The notes below the pieces were generated by a model. It was not told the origin of the DNA. It searched no databases and saw only the letters and a program-made list of their open reading frames with translations. Positions 36,293-47,799 of a DNA stretch of 64,000 nt are shown here, in pieces. The translations under genes were made by a program, and so were the position numbers. Within the stretch, counting starts at the first letter, position 1, and each line of letters begins with the position of its first letter. This stretch comes from Prado023 sp963706875. GTDB taxonomy: Bacteria; Actinomycetota; Actinomycetes; S36-B12; CAIYMF01. The stretch spans positions 62,001-126,000 of the forward strand of contig CAVPNW010000016.1 in assembly GCA_963706875.1 (NCBI GenBank). The letters run 5' to 3'.

Positions 36293-37176
36293 TCGCGCCC
36301 GAGGTCCCGATGAACCACGGTGACCTCGAGGCCGACGTGGACCAGTCGCGCTGCGAGGTTCTCGGCCATCGCCACGGAGCGGTGCTTGCCCCCGGTGCAG
36401 CCGATCGCCAGGGTGGCGAAGCGCTTGCCCTCGCGCAGGTAGCCGTCCGTGGCCAGGTCGATCATGTGGGCGTAGGAGTCGAGGAACGCCGAGGCGCCCT
36501 CCTGGGCCACGACGTAGTCATTGACCTGTGCGTCGAGCCCGCGCAACTCCCGGAGCTCGGGGATCCAGAACGGGTTGGGCAGGAAGCGCACGTCGGCGAC
36601 GAAGTCGGCGTCCATCGGGACCCCGTACTTGAACCCGAAGGACATCACGGTGGCACGCAGCCGGACCGGCTCAGCTGACTCGAAGGACGCGGTGATGGCC
36701 CGGCGCAGCTCGTGGATGGTGCGGTGGGAGGTGTCGACGACGAGGTCGGCGTCGGCGCGCAGGTCGCCCAGGAGGGCGCGCTCCCGGTGGATCCCGTCGA
36801 GCAGGCCGCCCTGGGCCTGCAGGGGGTGCGGCCGGCGGTTGGACTCGAAGCGGCGCACGAGCGCCTCGTCGCTGGACTCGAGGAACAGGATCTTCAGGTC
36901 CACGCCGCGCGCGATCACCTCGGCCACCGCGGCCTCGAGCTGGTCGAAGAGGCGGCCGCCGCGCACGTCAACCACGACGGCGACGCGGTCGAGGTCCGAG
37001 CGGGCTGCGAGCAGGTCGAGGGTGGGTGCCAGCATCTTGGGTGGCAGGTTGTCGATGACGAACCAGCCGATGTCCTCAAGGGCCCGCGCTGCACTCGACC
37101 TGCCGGCGCCGGACATCCCCGAGACCAGCAGGACCTCGAAGTCAGCGATCCCGTCTCCGGGTGTGGTTGTGGTCAT
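36289..37176 (-). CDS. rapZ: RNase adapter RapZ family nucleotide-binding protein
   Basis: 295 residues. Walker A is GMSGAGRSSAARAL (near 19), and FKYGVPMDADFVADVRFLPNP (given in part: FKYGVPMDAD, VRFLPNP) and IGCTGGKHRSVAMAE near 255 are the RapZ/YvcJ motifs. It binds nucleotides. In E. coli RapZ guides RNase E to a small RNA; in Gram-positives the role is less clear. Overlaps at both ends (ATGA with uvrC and with yvcK) show tight coupling. Confidence 0.93.
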   Translation of the reverse strand: MTTTTPGDGIADFEVLLVSGMSGAGRSSAARALEDIGWFVIDNLPPKMLAPTLDLLAARSDLDRVAVVVDVRGGRLFDQLEAAVAEVIARGVDLKILFLESSDEALVRRFESNRRPHPLQAQGGLLDGIHRERALLGDLRADADLVVDTSHRTIHELRRAITASFESAEPVRLRATVMSFGFKYGVPMDADFVADVRFLPNPFWIPELRELRGLDAQVNDYVVAQEGASAFLDSYAHMIDLATDGYLREGKRFATLAIGCTGGKHRSVAMAENLAARLVHVGLEVTVVHRDLGRE

Positions 37177-39299
37177 CTGGGCTCCTCGGTCACGGGCACA
37201 TCGTCGCCCAGGATCTCCCCTGTCACGGGCACATCGTCGCCCAGGATCTCCCCTGTCGTCAGGTTGACCGCGCTGATCGTCTCACCGGACAGCGCGACGA
37301 TGATGCGTTCGGCGAGCGCCGGACCGATCCCGGGTACCTCGGCGATCATCTGCGGGGTCGCTGCCCGGAGCTTGCGCACGGAGCCGAAGCGCGACAGCAG
37401 CGCCTTGCGCCGCGCCGGTCCCAGCCCTGGGATGTCGTCCAGGACGCTGGTGGTCATCCGCGCCGAGCGCTTCTGTCGCTGGTAGCGGATGGCGGTGCGG
37501 TGGGCCTCGTCCCGGACGCGCTGGAGCAGGTACAGGCCCTGGCTGGTCCGCGGGAGGATCACCGGGTCCTCCTCGTCGGGCAGCCACACCTCCTCGAGCC
37601 GCTTGGCCAGGCCGACGACGGCGATGTCGGTCAGCCCGAGGTCGACCAATGCCTGGAACGCGGCGTTGACCTGCGGTGCTCCCCCATCGATGACGACCAG
37701 GGACGGGGGGTAGGCGAACCTTGCCGGGGGCTGCGGGGGCGTGCCGAGCGGGTCGACGGGCCCTGCGCCGACGGCTGAGCTGGGGCCCTCGGGGACCGGG
37801 GCTCCCTCCAACGCCGGACCGTTGGCCGGGGTGACACCTGCTCCCTCCAACTCCGCGCCGTTCGCGGGCCCACCCGCGGACGCCGCGCCGATGGCCGGGG
37901 CGTCCTCCGCCCTGGCCAGCCGCCGGAAGCGCCGGCCGATCACCTCGGAGATGGCGGCGACGTCGTTCTGCCCGTCGAAGCCCTTGATCGCGAACTTCCG
38001 GTACTCCGAGGGCCGGGGCAGCCCGTCCTCGAACACGACCATGGAGGCCACGACATCGTCGGCGCCGAGGTTGGAGACGTCGAAGCACTCGATCCGCAGG
38101 GGGGCGGTCGGCAGGTCGAGGGCATCGGCGAGCTCGGTGAGCGCCTGGCTGCGGGTCGTGAGGTCACCGGAGCGTCGCAGCTTGTGCGCGGCCAGGGACT
38201 GCGAGGCGTTGCGGGTCACCGTCTCCATCAGGGCCCGCTTGTCCCCGCGCCGGGGCACGGACACGCCGACCGGACCACCGCGCTGCTGGCCCAGCCAGTC
38301 CGTGAGGACCTCGACCTCTCCGTGCTCGGGAAGGGCCGGGACCAGGACGCGTCGGGGCACGTCGGCATCCGGCTCGGCATACATCTGGGCCAGCAGCGTG
38401 GCGACGAGCTGCGCCTCATCGGCGTCGTCGACCCGCTCGACGATGAAGCCGCGCTCACCGCGGATCCGGCCGTCGCGGACGTGGAAGACGCGCACGCAGG
38501 CCTCGAGCTCGTCGCTGGCGAGCCCGACCACATCGGCATCGGTGCCGTCGGGCAGGACGACGGCATTGCGCTCGAGCACCCGCTGCAGGGCATAGAGGTC
38601 ATCGCGAAGTCGCGCTGCACGCTCGTAGTCCAGCTCCGCTGCGGCGGCGTTCATCTGCTCGGTCCGGGAGCGCACGAACGCGGCGGAGTCGCCGGCCATG
38701 AAGGAGCAGAAGTCCTCGACGATCGCGCGGTGCTCCTCGGCCGTGACCTCCCCGGTGCAGGGCGCTGCGCACTTGTCGATGTAGCCGAGCAGGCAGGGTC
38801 GTCCGGAGGCCTGGGCGCGGCGGAACACACCGCGGGTGCAGGTCCGCATCGGGAACACCCGGAGCAGCTGGTCGACGGTCTCGCGGATCGCCCACGCGTG
38901 GGCGAACGGGCCGAAGTAGCGCACGCCGGGCCGCTTCTCGCCGCGCATCACCATCGCGCGGGGGAACTCCTCGCCGATGGTCACCGCGAGGAACGGGTAG
39001 GACTTGTCGTCTCGGTAGCGGACATTGAACCGGGGGTCGAACTCCTTGATCCACGCGTACTCGAGCGTCAGGGCCTCGACCTCGGTGGCCACCACCACCC
39101 AGTCCAGTGACCGTGCCGTGGCCACCATGGTCTGGGTCCGCTGATGCAGGGCGGCGGGGTCCTGGAAGTAGGACGTGAGCCGTGATCGGAGATTCTTGGC
39201 CTTGCCCACGTAGATGACCCGGCCGTCCCCGTCGCGGAACCGGTAGACGCCTGGGTCTGTGGGGATCTGCCCGGGGGCGGGGCGGAAGTTGGCTGTCAC
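37173..39299 (-). CDS. uvrC: Excinuclease UvrC
   Basis: 708 residues. The GIY-YIG nuclease is at 15-90 (GVYRFRDGDGRVIYVGK). The Cys-rich region GYIDKCAAPCTG is near 180, the UVR domain near 210-245, the RNase H-like nuclease from about 390, and helix-hairpin-helix repeats near 640-690. It makes both incisions in nucleotide excision repair with UvrA and UvrB, also in this window. Two oddities: an Ala/Gly/Pro-rich insert (about 465-525) inside the second nuclease domain, and a duplicated 11-residue C-terminal tail TGEILGDDVPV. GTG 39299 directly follows the Rieske gene's stop. Confidence 0.95.
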   Translation of the reverse strand: MTANFRPAPGQIPTDPGVYRFRDGDGRVIYVGKAKNLRSRLTSYFQDPAALHQRTQTMVATARSLDWVVVATEVEALTLEYAWIKEFDPRFNVRYRDDKSYPFLAVTIGEEFPRAMVMRGEKRPGVRYFGPFAHAWAIRETVDQLLRVFPMRTCTRGVFRRAQASGRPCLLGYIDKCAAPCTGEVTAEEHRAIVEDFCSFMAGDSAAFVRSRTEQMNAAAAELDYERAARLRDDLYALQRVLERNAVVLPDGTDADVVGLASDELEACVRVFHVRDGRIRGERGFIVERVDDADEAQLVATLLAQMYAEPDADVPRRVLVPALPEHGEVEVLTDWLGQQRGGPVGVSVPRRGDKRALMETVTRNASQSLAAHKLRRSGDLTTRSQALTELADALDLPTAPLRIECFDVSNLGADDVVASMVVFEDGLPRPSEYRKFAIKGFDGQNDVAAISEVIGRRFRRLARAEDAPAIGAASAGGPANGAELEGAGVTPANGPALEGAPVPEGPSSAVGAGPVDPLGTPPQPPARFAYPPSLVVIDGGAPQVNAAFQALVDLGLTDIAVVGLAKRLEEVWLPDEEDPVILPRTSQGLYLLQRVRDEAHRTAIRYQRQKRSARMTTSVLDDIPGLGPARRKALLSRFGSVRKLRAATPQMIAEVPGIGPALAERIIVALSGETISAVNLTTGEILGDDVPVTGEILGDDVPVTEEPR
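37193..37258. repeat. 33-bp tandem duplication at the end of uvrC
   Basis: Two perfect copies of a 33-base unit encode TGEILGDDVPV twice near the C-terminus. The frame is kept. Identity is complete, suggesting a recent event. Confidence 0.85.
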
Positions 39300-39300
39300 C

Positions 39301-39853
39301 TCAGGCCAGGTAGATCTCCCCACCCGCGACCTGGATCGGCACGGGCTCCAGGCCGGTGGGCGCGGGGCCCTCCAGGCGATCGCCCGTGCTGCCGTCGAAG
39401 GTGCTGCCGTGGCAGTTGCACATGATGGTGTTCTCCAGCACCTCGGTGACGGGGCAGCCCGCGTGCGGGCAACGACCGTTGAATGCCAGGAACTCATCGT
39501 CGGCGGGGTGGGTCACGACCACCGGGCCGCTCGCGGTCTTCACGACCACGCCGCCCCCGACCGGGAAGTCGCCGGTGCCCGCCAGGGGTTCGCCAGCTGG
39601 CGAAGCGTCGCCCCGTGGGGCTCTGCGACTCCGCCGGCGTCGCGGACTCCGACTCGGTCGGGGTCTCGGAGGGCGGAGCGCTCGACGTCGCGGTCCCGGG
39701 GCTGCTGGTCTCGTCCGCGGATGCGCACGCCCCGAGGGCCATGACGGCCACGGCCGCGGCGGATCCGGCCAGGACCCCGCGACGGCTCACCGACCCGCGC
39801 TCGTCCGTTGCGCGCTGGCAGGCGCAGCCACCTGTGCAGGTGCTCTCGTCCAT
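39301..39853 (-). CDS. Rieske [2Fe-2S] Tat lipoprotein, with a frameshift
   Basis: The reconstructed product has about 183 residues. The N-terminus has SRRGVLAGSAAAVAVMALGAC, cited as the twin-arginine SRRG and lipobox ALGAC, then a Ser/Thr/Pro linker. The Rieske domain follows with CPHAGCPV (Cys, His) and CNCHGSTFD (Cys, His). It is probably an extracellular electron carrier. The two halves are in different frames; the switch is needed near a run of four G on the coding strand (39609-39616), after which DASPAGEPLAGTGDFP reads into the domain. One extra base explains it. GAGGAGG precedes ATG 39853. Confidence 0.8.
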
Positions 39854-39881
39854 CCCGACCTCCTCGTCCGTTGGGTGCAGC

Positions 39882-42756
<2,875 letters not shown>

Positions 42757-42762
42757 GCCCCG

Positions 42763-42768
42763 ATCCTA
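42763..42768 (-). promoter_or_regulatory. Leaderless -10 hexamer for uvrA
   Basis: TAGGAT on the minus strand, 6 bases before GTG 42756. Confidence 0.55.
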
Positions 42769-42815
42769 GGACAGCCCTCCGACATCGGCTCCGGCCGTCC
42801 GCGCCGGGCAACAGT

Positions 42816-43853
42816 TCAGTGCTCGGGCTCCGGCGGGAGGTGCCGCAGTGCCTCGCCGGCGACGTCGTCCGCCTCGTGCTCGAGGCGCATCTCGGGACTG
42901 GACTCGACCAGCGACGGGTCGCGGCGGACAGCGATCACGCTGGCGATGGCAGTCACGACCAGCACCCCGATGATCACGGCCAGCGACACGGCCGTGGAGA
43001 TCTCCGGGACATCCAGGTCGGTCGTCTCGTGCACGGCATGCAGCAGCAGCTTCACCGCGATGAAGCCGAGGATGATCGCCAGGCCCTTGGACAGGTAGAT
43101 CAGGCGGTCCAACAGGCCGTGGAGCATGAAGTAGAGCTGACGCAGGCCCATCAGGGCGAAGGCGTTGGCCGTGAAGACCAGGTAGGCCTCCTCGGTCAGG
43201 CCGAACACCGCGGGGATCGAGTCGAGCGCGAAGAGCAGGTCCGTTGTGCCGATGGCCAGCATCACCAGCAGCATCGGGGTCACCACCCGCTGGCCGTCGA
43301 TCCGCACGCTGAGCTTGGTCCCGTGGTACTCGCGGGTCGTGGGCACGTGCTTCTCGACGAACCGGATCAGCGCGTTCCCCTCGGGATCCGCCTCCTCGTT
43401 GCCGCTGCGCCACACGGAGATCGCCGTCCAGAGCAGGAACGCCCCGAAGACGAAGAACGTGGCCGCGAACCGTTCGATCGCCGCCGCGCCCAGCACGATC
43501 AGGATGCCTCGCAGGATCAGGGCGATGACGATGCCGATGGACAGCACCCGATGGCGGTGCTCCTCGGGGACGGCGAACGACGAGATGATGATCATGAAGA
43601 CGAACAGGTTGTCGACGCTCAGCGAGTACTCGGTGATGTAGCCCGCGAGGAACTCCCCGCCGTACTGCCGGCCGAACGTCATCGTGACGAAGGCCGCGAA
43701 CAGCAGGGCGAGGATGACGTAGAAGATCACCCAGCGGGTGGCCTCCTTGGCGGTGAACGCGTGTGGCCGCCGGTCGACGATGATCAGGTCGATGACGATG
43801 ATCCCCAGGAGCCCGAGGATCGTGGCTGCCCACAGGCCCGCCGAAACATCCAC
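42816..43853 (-). CDS. TerC family integral membrane protein
   Basis: 345 residues with about nine membrane segments. EYSLSVDNLFVFMIIISSF (near 70) with the paired acidic/Asn residues and FALDSIPAVFGLT (near 210) are the TerC signatures, thought to line a metal path. Members are linked to tellurite resistance or to manganese loading of exported proteins. I choose GTG 43853 because AGGAGG lies 6 bases before it; a TTG at 43874 lies upstream of that site and is less likely. The tail is acidic (EHEADD). Confidence 0.88.
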   Translation of the reverse strand: MDVSAGLWAATILGLLGIIVIDLIIVDRRPHAFTAKEATRWVIFYVILALLFAAFVTMTFGRQYGGEFLAGYITEYSLSVDNLFVFMIIISSFAVPEEHRHRVLSIGIVIALILRGILIVLGAAAIERFAATFFVFGAFLLWTAISVWRSGNEEADPEGNALIRFVEKHVPTTREYHGTKLSVRIDGQRVVTPMLLVMLAIGTTDLLFALDSIPAVFGLTEEAYLVFTANAFALMGLRQLYFMLHGLLDRLIYLSKGLAIILGFIAVKLLLHAVHETTDLDVPEISTAVSLAVIIGVLVVTAIASVIAVRRDPSLVESSPEMRLEHEADDVAGEALRHLPPEPEH

Positions 43854-44032
43854 CCACAGCCTCCTGCTGGCCAATCCGCGTCGGGCCCGGTGCCGTGCGC
43901 AGGATCACCATTCTGGCACGACTACGACCCACCGCCGGGCGAGATGCCCGGTGCACGCGATCGGTCGGCCCTGCAGCGCCCCTCACCCGGCGGTGGCCTC
44001 ACCCCGCGGTGCCGATCCCCCCGATGTGCCGA

Positions 44033-46165
44033 TCACCCGGCGGCGATCATCCCCCGCAGCTCGCGCTTGAGGTCGGAGACCTCGTCCCGGTAGCGGGCCG
44101 CCACCTCGAACTGCAGGTTCGCGGCTGCGGCGTGCATCTGCTCGGTCAGCTCCTGGATGAGGTTGGCCAACTCGGTGGCCGGCAGGTCCGAGCGGGCCGC
44201 GGCGCCCGTGGCCACGGAGGCATCGGCGGCGGCCGCTCCCGACCCCTGCCGCTTGGCCCCGCCCCGACCGCGGGACTGCGAGCGGCCCGAGCCCATCGTG
44301 GTGGCCAGCACCTCCTCGGTATCGGCGTCCTCGGCGGCAAGCAGGTCGGTGATGTCGGCGATCTTCTTGCGCAAGGGCTGGGGATCGACCCCTCGCTCCA
44401 GGTTGTAGGCGATCTGCAGCGCGCGTCGCCGGTTGGTCTCGTCGATGGCCGTCTGCATCTGTGAGGTGATCGTGTCGCCGTACATGTGCACCTGCCCGGA
44501 CACGTTGCGCGCCGCGCGACCGATCGTCTGGATCAGGCTGCGCTCCGAGCGCAGGAAGCCGGCCTTGTCGGCGTCGAGGATGCTGACCAGGGACACCTCC
44601 GGCAGGTCGAGGCCCTCGCGGAGCAGGTTGATCCCGACCAGGACGTCGAAGATGCCCATCCGCAGCTCACGCAGCAGCTCGACCCGCCGCAGCGTGTCGA
44701 CCTCGGAGTGCAGGTAGCGCACGCGGATCCCGCGCTCCAGCAGGTAGTCGGTGAGGTCCTCGGACATCCGCTTGGTCAGCGTCGTGACCAGCACCCGCTC
44801 GCCGCGCTCGGTGCGCAGGCGGATCTCGTGCATGAGGTCGTCGATCTGGCCCTTGGTCGGCTTGAGGATGATCTCCGGGTCGATCAGGCCGGTCGGGCGG
44901 ATGACCTGCTCCACGACGTCGCCGTCCACCTTGGCCAGCTCGTACGGCCCCGGCGTCGCCGACAGGTACACGGTCTGGCCGATCCGCTCGAGGAACTCCT
45001 CCCAGCGCAGGGGCCGGTTGTCGGCGGCACTGGGCAGCCGGAACCCGTGGTCGACCAACGTGCGCTTGCGCGACATGTCGCCCTCGTACATCCCGCCGAT
45101 CTGCGGGACGGTGACGTGCGACTCGTCGATGACCAGCAGGAAGTCGTCGGGGAAGTAGTCGATCAGGCAGTTGGGCGCCGACCCCGGCTCGCGGCCGTCG
45201 ATGTGCCGGGAGTAGTTCTCGATCCCGGAGCAGAAGCCGACCTGGCGCATCATCTCGATGTCGTAGGAGGTGCGCATCTGCAGCCGCTGCGCCTCCAGCA
45301 GCTTGCCCTGCTCGTTGAGCTCGGCCAGGCGCTCGGCGAGCTCGGACTCGATGCCGCCCAGGGCCCGCTCCATCCGCTCCGGACCGGCGACGTAGTGCGT
45401 GGCGGGGAAGACGTAGACCTCCTGGTCGTCGGTCAGGATCTCGCCGGTGACCGGATGCAGCGTCATCAGCCGCTCGATCTCGTCGCCGAACATGTCGATG
45501 CGCACCGGGTGCTGCTCGTACACCGGGAACACCTCGATCGTGTCCCCGCGCACCCGGAACGTCCCCCGCTCGAATGCGAGGTCGTTGCGGGCGTACTGGT
45601 TCTCGACGAACTGGCGCAGCAGCGAGTCGCGGTCGACCTCCTCGCCGACCCGAAGGCGCACCATCCGGTCGACGTACTCCTGCGGGGTGCCCAGGCCGTA
45701 GATCGCCGAGACGGTGGCCACCACGATGACGTCGCGGCGGGTCAGCAGCGAGTTGGTCGCGGAGTGCCGCAGCCGCTCGACCTCCTCGTTGATCGAGGAG
45801 TCCTTCTCGATGTAGGTGTCCGTCTGCGGGATGTACGCCTCGGGCTGGTAGTAGTCGTAGTAGGAGACGAAGTACTCGACCGCGTTGTCGGGGAGCAGCT
45901 CGCGGAACTCGTTGGCCAGCTGGGCGGCCAGCGTCTTGTTGGGGGCCATCACCAATGTGGGGCGCTGGAGCTTCTCGACCAGCCACGCCGTCGTGGCCGA
46001 CTTGCCCGTGCCCGTGGCGCCCATGAGCACGACGTCCTTGGCTCCGGCCTCGATCCGCGTGGCGATCTCGGCGATGGCCGCAGGCTGGTCGCCGGCGGGC
46101 TGGTACTCGCTGATGACGCGGAACGGGGCCACGCGTCGCTGCAGGTCGGTGACGGGTCGGGTCAT
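44033..46165 (-). CDS. uvrB: Excinuclease UvrB
   Basis: 710 residues, a helicase-like repair protein. Walker A is GATGTGKSATT (near 46), the beta-hairpin region YYDYYQPEAY (near 103), the DEAD-type motif VIDESHVT (near 345) and helicase motif VI QTIGRAARN. The C-terminal UVR domain LIQELTEQMHAAAANLQFEV binds UvrC. A low-complexity linker rich in Gly, Arg and Ala (near 625-665) precedes it. Start ATG 46165 (MTRPVTDLQRR) matches homologues and lies 7 bases after TACCGT. Confidence 0.96.
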   Translation of the reverse strand: MTRPVTDLQRRVAPFRVISEYQPAGDQPAAIAEIATRIEAGAKDVVLMGATGTGKSATTAWLVEKLQRPTLVMAPNKTLAAQLANEFRELLPDNAVEYFVSYYDYYQPEAYIPQTDTYIEKDSSINEEVERLRHSATNSLLTRRDVIVVATVSAIYGLGTPQEYVDRMVRLRVGEEVDRDSLLRQFVENQYARNDLAFERGTFRVRGDTIEVFPVYEQHPVRIDMFGDEIERLMTLHPVTGEILTDDQEVYVFPATHYVAGPERMERALGGIESELAERLAELNEQGKLLEAQRLQMRTSYDIEMMRQVGFCSGIENYSRHIDGREPGSAPNCLIDYFPDDFLLVIDESHVTVPQIGGMYEGDMSRKRTLVDHGFRLPSAADNRPLRWEEFLERIGQTVYLSATPGPYELAKVDGDVVEQVIRPTGLIDPEIILKPTKGQIDDLMHEIRLRTERGERVLVTTLTKRMSEDLTDYLLERGIRVRYLHSEVDTLRRVELLRELRMGIFDVLVGINLLREGLDLPEVSLVSILDADKAGFLRSERSLIQTIGRAARNVSGQVHMYGDTITSQMQTAIDETNRRRALQIAYNLERGVDPQPLRKKIADITDLLAAEDADTEEVLATTMGSGRSQSRGRGGAKRQGSGAAAADASVATGAAARSDLPATELANLIQELTEQMHAAAANLQFEVAARYRDEVSDLKRELRGMIAAG

Positions 46166-46172
46166 GCAGGAC

Positions 46173-46178
46173 ACGGTA
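46173..46178 (-). promoter_or_regulatory. Leaderless -10 hexamer for uvrB
   Basis: TACCGT on the minus strand, 7 bases before ATG 46165. Confidence 0.5.
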
Positions 46179-46220
46179 TTGCGTCGGTCTGACATCGGCT
46201 CCCCACGCCCTCCTGCGACC

Positions 46221-46300
46221 GGGGCGGGGCCTCGGGGCGGGGCCTCGGGGCGGGGCCTCGGGGCGGGGCCTCGGGGCGGAGACCGGGCGGGGCCTCGGGC
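46221..46300. repeat. 13-bp GC minisatellite between uvrB and the PAP2 gene
   Basis: Four perfect copies of GGGGCGGGGCCTC (46221-46272) and degenerate copies to about 46300. It lies in the 220-base divergent gap between uvrB and the PAP2 gene. The G-runs could form a quadruplex on the plus strand. Confidence 0.85.
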
Positions 46301-46373
46301 GAACCCGCGGCGAACCCGCCGGGACACGGTCCAAGCCGCAGCCGAGGCCGGCCGCCCCTCGCACGGCTCGGGA

Positions 46374-46379
46374 TACCCT
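46374..46379 (+). promoter_or_regulatory. Leaderless -10 hexamer for the PAP2 gene
   Basis: TACCCT, 6 bases before ATG 46386. Confidence 0.5.
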
Positions 46380-46385
46380 GCGGGG

Positions 46386-47165
46386 ATGTCCGACCTGGCC
46401 CCACGCCCCGCACCCGCGAGTCCTGAGGGCCGGGCGGTGGTCGCCCGTCGACGAGCTGCCGTCGGCCTCGTCATGGCTGTCGCAGTGGCTGCCTTCCTCA
46501 CGATCACGGTCGCGAGCGGATCGAACGTGCTCGACGGGTTCGACACCGCGATCACCGACCTCACCCGCGGATGGGCGGACCCGCCCGGCTGGCCGGTCGA
46601 CGTCGCCCACGTCGTCGGCCTGGTGACCGCCCCGTTGTGGTCGGCCCTCGCAGCCACGGCCGTGGTGATCGCCCTGCTGCTGACCCACCAGCGCGCTGCG
46701 GCCGGGCTGCTGGCCATGTCCGGGATCGCGGGTGTCACGGTCAGCGAGACGGTCAAGATGTCGATGGGTCGCACCCGCCCGCCCGGCGCGGAGCAGTTCG
46801 AGCAGGACCTCGACAAGTCGTTCCCGTCGGGTCACGCGATGGAGGGCATCTACCTCTACATGGCCGTCGGGCTCGTGCTCATCCACCTCAGCCGCGCGCA
46901 GGGACGGCGCTGGTTGGCTGTCGTGGGGCGAATCCTGGTGATCATCGGGCCGCTCATCGGTCTGAGCCGACTTGTCCTGGGCGTGCACTGGCCCAGCGAC
47001 GTGATGGCCGGATGGGCCTTCGGCTCGGTGGTCCTGCTCGCCAGCGCCCTGATCCTGTGGTGGCCCCTGGACCGCGGCTGGACAGCACGCGACGCCGAGC
47101 CGGCGACCGCTACTCCCCCAGAGCTGCCTGGAGCAGGTACCACGCCCGCTCGACCTGCGCGATGA
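46386..47165 (+). CDS. PAP2 superfamily phosphatase, integral membrane
   Basis: 259 residues, about six membrane segments. The three phosphatase motifs are KMSMGRTRPP (near 122), KSFPSGHAM (near 140) and SRLVLGVHWPSDVMAG (near 197), with the two catalytic histidines. It probably dephosphorylates a lipid phosphate such as phosphatidic acid or a polyprenyl diphosphate outside the membrane. Its last 56 bases overlap the end of coaE on the other strand, an antisense overlap. Confidence 0.9.
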   Translation: MSDLAPRPAPASPEGRAVVARRRAAVGLVMAVAVAAFLTITVASGSNVLDGFDTAITDLTRGWADPPGWPVDVAHVVGLVTAPLWSALAATAVVIALLLTHQRAAAGLLAMSGIAGVTVSETVKMSMGRTRPPGAEQFEQDLDKSFPSGHAMEGIYLYMAVGLVLIHLSRAQGRRWLAVVGRILVIIGPLIGLSRLVLGVHWPSDVMAGWAFGSVVLLASALILWWPLDRGWTARDAEPATATPPELPGAGTTPARPAR

Positions 47166-47712
47166 GCTGCTCCTCGTCGCCACCGTTGTCGATCAGGATG
47201 GTCGCCACCTCGGCACGCTCGGCGTCACTGGCCTGACGCGCCATCCGCTCACGCGCATCCGCCACCGGCACGCCCCGTACGGCCAGCCGGGCCAACCGCA
47301 CCTCGATCGGCGCGTGCACCACCACGACGAGGTCGAAGTCGTCGGCCGAGCCGTTCTCGACCAGCAGCGGCATGTCGTAGATCACGACCCGCGTGCCCCC
47401 GTTCTCAGCAGCCTGGAGCATCTCCGCCGCCCGCTGGGCGATCCGCGGATGCATGATCGCGTCGAGGGCGGCCAGGGCGTCCGGGTCGGGGAAGACGATC
47501 GCGGCCAGGCCAGGACGGTCGAGTTGACCATCGGCGAGCAGCACGCCCGGCCCGAACCGCTCGACGATCTCGGCCAACGCGGGCTCGCCGGGTGCGACGA
47601 GGTCGCGGGCGATCTGGTCGCCGTCGACCACCACGGCACCCTTCTCGGCCAGCATCGTCGACACGGTCGACTTCCCCGCGCCGATTCCTCCGGTCAACCC
47701 CACCCTGATCAT
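47110..47712 (-). CDS. coaE: Dephospho-CoA kinase
   Basis: 200 residues, P-loop kinase. Walker A is GLTGGIGAGKST (residues 6-17); DGDQIARDLVAPGEPAL and YDMPLLVENG are family motifs. It carries out the last step of CoA synthesis. ATG 47712 (MIRVGLTGG) is certain from the P-loop position. The gene is convergent with, and overlaps, the PAP2 gene. It lacks the C-terminal UPF0157 domain found fused to CoaE in mycobacteria. Confidence 0.95.
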   Translation of the reverse strand: MIRVGLTGGIGAGKSTVSTMLAEKGAVVVDGDQIARDLVAPGEPALAEIVERFGPGVLLADGQLDRPGLAAIVFPDPDALAALDAIMHPRIAQRAAEMLQAAENGGTRVVIYDMPLLVENGSADDFDLVVVVHAPIEVRLARLAVRGVPVADARERMARQASDAERAEVATILIDNGGDEEQLIAQVERAWYLLQAALGE

Positions 47713-47799
47713 GGGGGAAGCATGGCAGGCGACGAGCGCCGCTGCCTCCCGCGGGATCGGATGGTCGAGGCATCCGCACGCGTGGGCGATGATTGTCCG

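Noticed and set aside
46166..46385. CRISPR-like array in the repeats near uvrB
   Set aside because: Units are 13 bases, directly adjacent and without unique spacers, so this is a minisatellite.
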